64,000 bases of DNA, taken from Moniliella sp. 'wahieum' (taxonomy: Eukaryota > Basidiomycota > Moniliellomycetes > Moniliellales > Moniliellaceae). Made by a program: the position numbers and the translations under genes. Every line of letters begins with the position of its first letter. Within the stretch, counting starts at the first letter, position 1. The stretch spans positions 124,001 to 188,000 of the forward strand of contig RSEE01000017.1 in assembly GCA_003971905.1 (NCBI GenBank), read 5' to 3'. Under the pieces are notes generated by a model. That model saw nothing but the letters and a program-made list of their open reading frames with translations. It was not told where the DNA came from and made no database searches. Of this stretch, positions 54,599 through 64,000 are shown piece by piece.

Positions 54599-56837
54599 GC
54601 GAGTGGCTGTGTCCCATCCACGTATCCTTGGCGGCCGACGGATGTGTGTGTGGGTTTTGTCGCGTGTGCAATGTGGGTTGGTTCCAATAGGATGCGGATC
54701 GGCGAAGGCACCGCAACAAGGCGATGCAATCCCACTGCCACGCGCCCATCAACCATCAGCCCGCCATCCACCCGCGTGCAGCCCCCCCTGCACCAACCGC
54801 ACACGCTGCCCCCACGCCCTTTCCGCAGCCCCTCTCTTGCTAGGTCTGGCCTCCAGCTGCGGGTGGTGGACAGTTGGACCACTTGGCAGTCCTCCTCGAC
54901 ATCCTCTCTCTCCTGTCTGTCCTGCCCTCCTCAAGGCTCACCGGCCTCACCCAGCGCGCCAGGGGCTTCGTTTCATTGTCAGCGTTCAGCGTTTTTATCA
55001 GCCCCGCCAAAGTCCGCAGGCATCACCCATGAAGCTTGAAGACGCGTCATGCATCATGCATCATACACGTCATGCTCATGAAGCTTGGTCCTAACAATTA
55101 ACGTGTCGGTTACTGATCTGCCTCTTCGCAGCTCCCCACCGGCCGCAAGCTTCTGCTGTGAAAACCGAAACGCACGCCCATATATCCGTCTTCCGACTCC
55201 ACCCTTTTCACACATCAAACAGAATTGGATGTCGCTCCCCCTATACACCTGCACTACAGCTACTGTATAGCCACCCTCTACTCTCCCCTTCCGACCGCAG
55301 CCCCCACATCATCCGAAAAGCCGATCAATAAGAATCCTCATTTAGTAATCGCTCCGACACCCCTACTATAGAGCCTGGTGCTCGCTGCCATCTCCCGCAC
55401 CCGACCGGGAACGGTCCTACAGACAGAGCGCCTACACTGATGCATCCGACGTATATACGTCTGACCCCCCCGAGCCTCCGGCACCACTCTGTGGTGCTGC
55501 GTCAAATTTCAAACAAACCCAACAAGCTGTGTCCAACTGATGCGGGATTAATATATAGACTTCGCGTCGATCAGGTCGCGCCAACCTGTGCGCAACTCTC
55601 CGTTCTCCCAGCGTGGGTTGCATGAAAAGCGATCAGATCGATCATCGATCATGGCGATTCCAATGCCGGTTCCGGTTCCTCCTTCAAACGCTGCCTTCCA
55701 ACCCACCCCGTCCTGCAGCCACCGCAGCTCTCTGATCCGGTGGGGTTCGCTAGCTTCTCTCCACACTGCAGTCATCGAGTCATCGTCAAAAACCCCCATC
55801 AAAATCTCAACGTTATTGTTTTGCCACACCGGCTGGACGATCATCTAAAGTGTCTCCCTTCCCATCTCATGCTAACAACGAAAAGGAGCACTGCTCACAG
55901 CCCATCAGCCACACAGCAATTCGTGTAGCTGAGCGAGGGGATAGAGTGTGGAATGAGGGATGGATATGGGTAGGTGTAACGCCAAAATCACTATCTTTTA
56001 CTGACCTTATTTGGTCTGGACGAACAAGAGGGAAGACGCCAGTAAAGAACCCCCCGCCGGGCCTCCAAGCTGCGTACTTCTCTCTCTCCAACTTCCTTTT
56101 AATGTGTGTATGTATGGCTATATAGCCCCGGCACCCGCTGCCCACGCCACCGTCACATGAAATCAGTCATCCGTCCACCTTGGTTTCATTGGCGTCTTCT
56201 CCAGCCGATCTCTCGCCACTGCATCCCAGTCCCGGTAGTGCCACACCCCCATTCTTTCATGAGTGCATGAGCCTTTTCAGGTTAGGCCGTCTCCAGAGTT
56301 GGAGGACAAAAGGTGGAGGAATGTGATGTCCTCTCTCGTACAAATTGACCCCCGATACTTACACCTTGAAAAAACATATATTCTGTCGGTGGCGTGGACG
56401 GCACGAGAGAGCAAGTTTACGCCCCCTCCGACTGCTGCATACTAGTATTCCTTCAATTCAATACATTGTACGTTGAAGTGTGCACTGGCCATTGATCATA
56501 ATCTCCATCCGCTCGGCCATCAATCTGACAAGCGAAACGCTAGTATTGCCTTGCTCTCATTGGCTCACACATACTGAGCCTTTAATTTTGCTACGCGAGC
56601 CGAGACGCCCCGATCACGTGTGCCTCACACCCACAGTCTCAATCTAGCTCCGTTTTTATAGATATGCTAACGGTGTATTTGGGCTGGATCCATGGCGGTG
56701 TGCTGTGCGTCATTCTAGAAGGAAACGCGCCCCTATGAATTGCACGCCGGTACTCAATCCGGTGCTGGCCTATGACGAATGGCATTCGTGCGTCTCTAAC
56801 CCAAAAGCGAAAATTCGACGGATTCTACTAAGGGGAT

Positions 56838-57076
56838 GATGAGACCTGGAGTCCTGATGGTCCTCGAGGGTGGTGCAATTGCACTGTTGCCAGGTGGTGG
56901 TGGTGTGGTAACCAGCAATGCCTACAGATGAACTCAAGCAGCGAGTCTCCGTCAGGGGCTAAACCGCGGAACAAAGGAAAACAGCCGAGAGAGAAAACAA
57001 CGGAACTCCTGGGCCTGAGGAGAGGAACTGAAGCTTGAAGGGGCATTGGCCACAAAGCACGAGCCACCCAGCTCAC
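56838..57076 (+). repeat. dispersed repeat, copy B (possible degenerate mobile element)
   Basis: Same orientation as 14111-14348. Begins GATGAGACCTGGAGTCCTGA and ends CCACCCAGCTCAC, colinear throughout with small indels. No flanking duplication recognised. Confidence 0.8.
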
Positions 57077-57656
57077 ATGTCACTGTGGAGACGTGAGTTT
57101 GTTTGGTGTGGTCACAGCCCCCAACGTAAACAGCCCTTCTTGTTCCCCCAACGTGCAAACTATTCACCGAGCTGCACGCCCAAACCCGAGTGGCTGATCC
57201 GGAGATCCGCTTCCAAAAGTCGTAGCGAGACAGTCCAAGGACATAGTAGGTGACATTACACTTGAGCCACTGAGTAGTAATAGCACCCTGAGAGTACCCT
57301 CAGACGGAGTACTTCTGGGAATTTGAGAGAGGCAGAGGGTCAGAGCAGTCACTAGTCACTAGTCAGTGGCAGAGCTTTCAAAGGGTAGGATTACAGCGAG
57401 AACTGGGCACAGTGGTTCTGTAGAAGCTTTTGCCATTTAATAACGAGAGAGACGGCATGCGTCATGCTTGAAGGATGGTCGATGATCAATGTTAATGATG
57501 CATGATGTACATGATGCATGATGGAAAGTTGGATACTTGCAAGGGATATTGGATACTTGGGGACTGTGCCCTAGTGCCCAATTATTGTTTGACAGTGGAA
57601 AGAAGCCGATGCATCGAACATCAGTGCATCGTGTGATTGCGATCTGTGAAAATGTC

Positions 57657-57730
57657 CTAGTCACCATAGTCACTAGCACTAGTCTCATTCACAAGTGACC
57701 TAGTGACTAAATGTGACGCGTGACAGTCAC
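57657..57730. repeat. degenerate CTAGTCAC / GTGACTAG cluster
   Basis: Units occur on both strands (CTAGTCAC, CACTAG, GTGACCTAG, GTGACTA), followed by GTGACGCGTGAC. A shorter run is at 57347-57368. Confidence 0.7.
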
Positions 57731-60279
57731 TTGTTGCGCTCTTCTGTCCGCGGAGCGCACCGACGTACTCTGGTCTGAGCAATGATATACTACAGCTGGA
57801 TACTAGTAGTAGTAGACTTGAGAATCTGAGAGAGATCCGTTCATCGAATTCATCCATGCCATGGTATCCACATGCCAAAATGTGTTTTGCCTGTCGCCAA
57901 TTCAGGTACGCAACACGAGCCAATATATGCGGGTTCTGATGCGACTGATACTCGATCATCGATCATCAGCATCATCTAACTTTGGAGCTTGATCAATATG
58001 ATTCGTACCGCGCATACAAAACGCGTATATATTACGCGTTGATTAATGGACGCGTTTTTACTACTGCTACTGGCGCTTGCGCTCAAGCTCTGAAGTCTGA
58101 AGCTTGAAGGGAGTCCAAAAAGTGGTTTGAGATCCTGAGATCTGACTCTAGACGCCTCAGCGCAGTTGAGCGTTTCTAGGCTTGAGGCCTGAGGAAGCAC
58201 CGCGGTAAAAGACTGAGAGTTTTAGGGCGTTGAAAAGGTTGAGGCCGGAGGGGAGCAGTCCTACTATTATCATTGACATGGGCACTTAACACAAGCGTCC
58301 GGCCCTACTCCTCCCCCCCCAGCCTTCTACAAGCGCGTAAAACGCCACAACAGCCACATCAAATATACACATAGAGATCGGAGTGTTGTTCAGTAACATT
58401 CCAGGCATATTCTACTACAGCTGTGTGTGGGCGGATGGTGGGGCGGCAAGGTGGATACGGTGGGAATGGTGGGTGGCTACCGTCACTCCAGCGGGTATTT
58501 TGTTGAAGGAAGAATGGGGGGTGGGAAGAGGCAGGAATGACGGATGTTTTGATGCTCTTGGTGATACCAAAAGCCAAGGTGAACGTTGAACTTTCGCCAC
58601 ACGCAGGAGAGCTGCGATGGCTGCAGGACACCACCAGCCCTTCCGTCGAGATTGCAGGAAGGCCCCGGGCGTCCAGTACGTAGGATACGGTACAACAATC
58701 ATGTTGTCTCTTCTATCTTTATATTAATAGAACTTTTTTCTTGATGGTTCCAGGGCAAAACGATCTAAGAGGCGCAGTGTCAGAGCGCCGTGGTAGCTTT
58801 TGGTGTCGGCGCGCCAGCACTTCCATGGTCATCACAATAATGGCCTTTTCATATATCAAGACGTCCAGCCTCCCCACTCAGGCCGACTTCTCAGGTACTC
58901 AAGACTCCAGCTTCAAGCTTCAAGCGTCAAAAAGTTCAAGCTGCAGTCGGAGTAACCCGGTTTCCTCAGGCCTCAGGCTGATGGCTGAGAGCTGAGGCCA
59001 CTCTTCTCCAACCACAGCAGTCCGACTGTGTGCCGTGCACGCCAGCTGACAGCGTCACACTCTTTCTGGCGCACATGTCAAACAGCCAGCGATCGAGGCG
59101 ATGGAAATGCTTGATGGCCGATGGTTGATGATCGAGATGATCGATGAATGATCGATGAATATTGAATTCATTGTTCAAATTTCACCATACCTTACTTTGT
59201 GGTCGGTGGATCTGCGGTGCCAGTGCGGGCGCCTTCCTTCCCCTTCGATGTGATAGGCTGGATGGAATAGAATATTGGCCGGCCTGGTGTGCTTCGATTA
59301 CGCATGGGATTGCACATGTCAAGCGTCAGCACCAGCTTCACCCCCCACGCAGTCTGGCCCTGTCCGCCTGCGGCATAGACGCCGACGGATGCTTCTACAC
59401 GCTTCTCGCTGCGAACATACAGCCTGGTGCTCAGCGCCCACGAGTCACTGCGAAAAAAGCTTATTGAGACTGGGCTGTGGCGGCGTTACTCAGTACGCAC
59501 TACATGGGGGCGCTCGTTAAACGTTAATCATTAACCATTAAGCACTACTACTCATTAATACCCTTCCACCACCTTCATCCCATTATCTCTCTTCCGTCCG
59601 CGACCTGCCCTGGGGAACGCTCGCAACTCAGGACCAACAGCAACTTCTTTTCCAGCCTCGTTTCCCTCTCGGCCTGAAAGCCCCCTTGGGCTTCTTGGGC
59701 CTTCATTCCCCCCATCCTCATTCTATCACACGCCCTCGTCACACCCCTCCTACACATCGACCCCGTCGCTTCCTCGGGAAACCCCAAGCGGCATTTCCGC
59801 CATTGATCTGACCCTCACGCTGCCAGCCATCTTCACGCCAATCTTCAGCGCGCACCCTTTACTGCCGACGGTTTTGAGCCTTCGTTCGAGTTCGTCCCCC
59901 CCTCCTTTCCGTCCCTTCTGTACGCATGTGTGGCAGTGAATATACAACCGCGGCTTGACACTTCTTGTTGCTAATGCCCGGTGCCCCTCACTACTTTTTC
60001 CGCGTGGACTGCTAACCGTACCTTCCCCTAAGACTGTCTCAACCTTCTTTCTTCTTCTCTCCTCGTCTCCTCAGTGCCACAGGCTTTGCTCTCTTTCTGC
60101 CAAGAGCGTTACTCCTCAGACACCAAATCCTCCGCCCACCACTACCTTTGCTTGCAGTGGCGGTTGCGCCTGACGTGCTCTCAAGCCCCCCATTAGTTTC
60201 GGCGTGACTGGTAGTTCCCCGAGCTTCTTTTTGTCTTGCCTTCATTCAACTCTCCATACTATCCATCGCTGGGGTCATA

Positions 60280-63230
60280 ATGCCCTCAACTCCTGATCCT
60301 CCCTCACCAACAGACGCAAAACGCAGACAATCTCTCCCTTCTCGTGTCCAAACCCGAGACCAAGCTCAAAGTAAGGACATGTCTTCTCCTTCGCAACCAG
60401 ACCACTGGACAAAGTCTGACGCTCAACCCTCAACTGACCCAGGTCCAGGCAGAGGTCCTCCTCCCCCTCTCCCGGCCATACATCGGCGGCAACACACAGC
60501 AGCAACAGCAGCAGCATCCACAACGGTCCCGCCCACATGGTGGTCCAGCATATGTCTGGCCTTACGCCACAGCTACCCGACTGTTGCCGCTTACCCCCCT
60601 TACACTGTACCGTCCGCCCGCTTTGGCCAGGAACCCGCGACGACATATGCGGTTCCATCACAGATGCCACCGTTTCCACCGCCTCAACCTCCCGATTATC
60701 CTTCTTCCACTGGATCTCAATCCCAATACGACCGTCACCACCCTTCTTACCGTCTCCTTGCTCCAGCCCACCACGTGCCAAACACCGGTGCCGTGGTGGG
60801 CTCAGGCCCAGCATTCTATGCACTGGGAGTGCCACCGGTAAGCTTACATTTCTCTCTCGTGACCGCATTGACTTGTCGTGCCCTCGCGGCAAGATTGGCT
60901 TTAGGCTGTTACTCACCACTCCAGTCTCATGCAGGTTGTTGATCATCCTCTTACGATGTATCGCTCTTGGCCTACTTACCAGCCAACGTACGAAACCTAT
61001 CCAATGGCCCCCCTTCCCATGTACCAAGCCCCACCGCCTTTGTGGTCGTCAACATCGAATCAGCCTGCTTCGTCCAACACTGCCGCTGGCGCCGTACCCT
61101 CTGGCGCGGTCTCGTCTTTCTTGCCGGTGACGAGCCACGAGCTCTCCTCTCAAACCACCTCAGCCACCCAGTCACCTTCCGCGATGTCCTCACCCCTCCC
61201 ACTGAGACGGGGACCCAACCGCGTGTCAAGCCTTCATTGGCGGAGAAGGCTGTGGCCGTCTCGGTCCCGGAGCCGAGAAAAGTGGGTCTTGGCAAGCCGC
61301 ATCCGACTGGAGAGGCGAGGACCGGCCTTGATCCTGCTGAGAAAGAGCCAAGCAGCATGCTCACCGACGCGGCTGCGAGGTCTGCTGCTTCACCAGTCAA
61401 GCCCGAAGACGGCCAAGGAGATGACCGCAAGCTTGTCCGTTCTGAACATGTGATGTGGGTGGGCAACGTGCCCAAGGACGTCACTGCGCTGCAGCTCTGG
61501 CACTTTCTCCAAAACAGCATCCTTCCTCCGTCTTCCTCGCCCCCTGCCCACCTCAGGTTCGCCTTACCCGCTCTTCCCTCTCCCGGCGAGACCAACATGG
61601 ATGCCAGTTCTTCTCTCTGGGCTCCCTCACGGGAAACGATGAGCAGCCTCACTGCCTCTGAGGTTCCCGAAGCTTTGGACTGCGGCATTGTGTCGATCTA
61701 CGTGATTGCTCGGTCGAACTGTGCGTTTGTCAACTTTGATAACCACTCCGATCTTATTGCCATGGTCGAACGGTGCGATGGTGCTCGTCTTCGGATGGGA
61801 CGGGACGAACTTCCGCTTGTCGCGCGGGTACGTGACCGGCACGAAGAAGTGGAAGCCGGTGTGGCTGGCCAACGGGGCAAGGGCTTCCATGCTGCGTATG
61901 CGCGCAACTACAATCGCACCAAGTTGGCGCAGCGCCAAGCTCGGCTCAAGCAGGGCATGGATCGCATGGCCATTGGCGAAAGTAACGACCTCGTGGGTCG
62001 CGCTGGTCCCTTGTCCGATGAAGAATCCATGGGTAGCTGGGTATCGGTCGAAACCAGCGCTTCTACCGATTCGTCCTTGCTTCGCCACCCTGCCTTTGCC
62101 CAGCGTTTCTTTATCCTCAAGTCGCGCACGGTCGCTGAGTTGGAGAAATCGGTAGAGACGGGTACCTGGACCACACAGCCACACAACGAAGCAGTATTGG
62201 ATCAAGCCTTTCGCAATTCAAAGGACGTGTTTATCTTCTTCTCGGCCAACCAGAGTCGATCTTGGTTTGGTTATGCTCGCATGACTTCCTCCCTTAATTT
62301 CACCGACGAGCCCTTCCAGCTTCTTTCCCATCCGCCAAGCGGCCAGAGCCGCACGAAACACACGTTGGCTAATGCTGGTGGTACTGCCGCCCTTGGCCCC
62401 TCACCGGCATGCGTTCCCGACAACCACAAGGAGGGAGAAGGAGAACCAGCCGAAGGCACGCCGGCCAGCCCTGCTCAGCGGCCCCCCTGCACCATACCTC
62501 CTCGGGCTTTTCCGTCTCCTCTCCCTCGATTTTGGAAGGGTTGGCGCGGTATACGTTGGCCAAAGCTGCAGGCATTCGATGGGATCCGGGGCAAGAGTAC
62601 GACCCCCCTTCTCCCCTCGTATCCCCCTCTTCGAACGACGGGTCGATAACATCCACAGTCGCCCACTCGGCCCCGGCTGTCGTGCAAGCGCAGCACGCGG
62701 GCCGATTGTTATGCGACTTGTCTGACGGAACGGGGAAGCAAGACCGATCCCTTTCTCCTACCTCGACGTTTTCGGGAGGCAAATCAACAGCCCATCCGCT
62801 CTCCCCCGAACCCAAAACCTTTTCCATTGAGTGGATCAAGGTGGAGACCATACCGTTTGTTGCGTCACGTGGGGTGCGCAATCCGTGGCGGGGCAACAAG
62901 CAAATCAAAGTGTCCCGTGATGGGACCGAGCTCGAGCCAAGCGTGGGCCGAAGCCTCAAGGCGCTGATGGATTCCTACTCCTCTGAGGCTCTCACCGCAA
63001 GAGGAAAGGGCAAGTTAGTGGATCAGAGAGAGTCCACAGCATCCAGCCTGCCCATCCCTACTCATGCCCCATCGTTTAACTTACCCCTCTCCCATGGCAC
63101 CTCCCAAACCCAAGCAGCCCCTCCGCTTCCCACCAAACCTTCCACCTTGGTCCCAATTATTCCTGGCAAGAAACGGGCGGGTCTCGACGCAAGGGAGGTA
63201 AGAAACCAAGATCAAGCTAGGGGGAAATAA
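60280..63230 (+). CDS. YTH-domain m6A reader with RRM (Mmi1/YTHDC-type)
   Basis: RNA-binding protein that reads N6-methyladenosine or directs selective RNA decay. A Pro/Gln-rich N-terminus (MPSTPDPPSPTDAKRRQS) continues over a 97-nt intron (60838-60934) into VVDHPLTMYRSWPTYQPTY. An RRM follows: EHVMWVGNVPKDVTALQLWH (RNP2-like) and IYVIARSNCAFVNF (RNP1-like). The YTH domain starts RFFILKSRTVAELEKSVETG, then WTTQPHNEAVLDQAF, SANQSRSWFGYARM, is interrupted by roughly 180 residues of low complexity, and resumes FSIEWIKVETIPFVASRGVR, NPWRGNKQIKVSRDGTELEP. Tryptophans suited to the aromatic cage are present (WTTQ, SRSW). Frame changes lie within exon 1 (60420-60600), near 61200 and between 62400 and 62570. 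The stop at 63230 follows a possible GTAAGA donor, so a further short exon cannot be excluded. Confidence 0.9.
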
Positions 63231-64000
63231 CTTATCCACCTACATCCCTCACTTGCTATCTCGCATCTTTTCAATGCGGTCTCCAGCCTGGTCCCTCCCA
63301 TGGACTTTCCACCCACTCCAGCATATTTTATCATATCAGGGCAAAGTGGCGCTCTTGATGCGGGGGAGAAGGCGGATGAGACAACATCGATGATCCAGGG
63401 AGAATTAAAACAAGCGCATCCTAAAACACGAATGGTGTGCTTGGCCCATCACTACTCTCCCACGGAGCGGAGAACAAGAAAAGACAAAGTACCATGTGCG
63501 TTGCTAAACACGAATCCTGCACTCGGCCCATTCTTGTGTCCTCTGCCAGCAACAAAAAGAGGAAACACATTGAAGCGTGCCCATCACACCAAACACGAGA
63601 TGAGCGGTACGCTTGCCCAACCTTCCTCTTCTTTGTCTGCTGTCATCCCCCCCCGCCTTTACCCCCATACCTCTCTTTCTCTATACGTCATATGGGCCTC
63701 ATTCGTCGCAGGCGGCGCCCCATCCCCCAACACACACACACAGAAAATAAGAGAAACACTCTATTAAAAGACACTTTCGTAGTTGTCGCCTCCCCCCCTC
63801 ACGCCTCCATCATACATAATCCTCCTTTATCCAATCCATTCGCATTCTTGTGTTCCATCCATATGTCATTCAATTCTGAGAATTGGTCGGACCCCTGCCT
63901 TTTCCCTCCATTCCACTTTTCTATACTGTGTGCCTCCCCGTTGCTCTTCACTTCATGCGCCCTTGCTGTTACGATTGGATCACAGGCCTATATACATCTC
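63231..64000. other. 3' flank of the YTH gene
   Basis: AT/CT-rich sequence to the window end. A possible last YTH exon could follow an AG near 63290; otherwise nothing recognised. Confidence 0.4.

Larger units (their letters stand above)
54599..60279. other. 5.7-kb gene-poor region
   Basis: No open frame longer than about 165 codons, and none with family resemblance. It is AT-richer than the genes and carries ATGATGC patches (55047-55080, 57490-57525), the dispersed repeat copy B (56838-57076), CTAGTCAC units (57347-57368, 57657-57730), CAAGCTT units, and TCGTTAAACGTTAAT (59514-59528). The final 700 bp (59560-60279) is pyrimidine-rich and probably the leader of the YTH gene. Confidence 0.55.

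Overview
This window is a segment of a fungal nuclear chromosome, most likely from a basidiomycete. The protein genes carry short GT-AG introns (54 to 140 nt). All four tRNA genes carry introns at the canonical 37/38 position. The gene set is typically fungal: vacuolar proteinase B, CCC1, SEC31, CGR1, TOM20, alternative oxidase, a Cti6-type PHD protein, a Num1-like cortical protein and a YTH protein with an RRM. Coding DNA is GC-rich, while the spacers are AT-richer and full of short arrays (GTCAC/CTAGTCAC heptamers, ATGATGC repeats, CAAGCTT runs). A smut-type relative (Ustilaginomycotina) would fit, but that placement is an impression and not proven.

Layout. 0.1-0.5 kb: SBDS-domain RTC3-like protein. 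1.4-3.1 kb: proteinase B-type subtilase. 4.5-6.7 kb (minus): unrecognised disordered protein with a duplicated EFGPLGG motif. 8.7-9.65 kb: P-loop kinase of the uridine kinase/YFH7 type. 11.3-13.4 kb: alanine-rich, silk-like repeat protein. 14.1-14.9 kb: dispersed repeat, tRNA-Pro(CGG), tRNA-Lys(CUU). 15.2-18.2 kb (minus): M28 membrane peptidase. 18.6-20.7 kb: Cti6-type PHD protein. 21.2-23.3 kb (minus): mitochondrial-carrier-like protein. 23.6-26.1 kb: RecQ helicase. 26.3-26.7 kb: tRNA-Gln(UUG) and a second tRNA-Lys(CUU). 27.1-28.4 kb (minus): CCC1. 29.2-32.1 kb (minus): PX protein of the YPR097W type. 32.7-33.9 kb: TOM20. 35.3-36.8 kb (minus): alternative oxidase. 39.2-40.0 kb: UPF0132-like membrane protein. 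40.2-40.9 kb (minus): DUF7721-like protein. 42.3-46.3 kb (minus): SEC31. 46.7-47.1 kb (minus): CGR1. 47.5-49.6 kb: HSP90. 50.1-54.6 kb (minus): Num1-like protein. 54.6-60.3 kb: gene-poor stretch. 60.3-63.2 kb: YTH protein.

A caveat governs every coordinate. Most long genes, including essential and highly conserved ones (HSP90, SEC31, TOM20, CGR1), are interrupted by single-base frameshifts that restore a conserved reading frame when allowed for. A few genes (proteinase B, CCC1, the DUF7721 protein) are intact. The pattern points to uncorrected indels in the assembly and not to pseudogenes. Boundaries given for shifted genes span first to last recognisable codon.

The genes form no operon-like system; they are mostly housekeeping genes. 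The most unusual items are the silk-like alanine-rich protein, the acidic repeat tail on TOM20, a HSP90 C-terminus reading METVD instead of MEEVD, the duplicated-motif orphan protein, a 239-bp dispersed repeat present twice, and heptamer arrays placed upstream of CCC1, TOM20 and the alternative oxidase.
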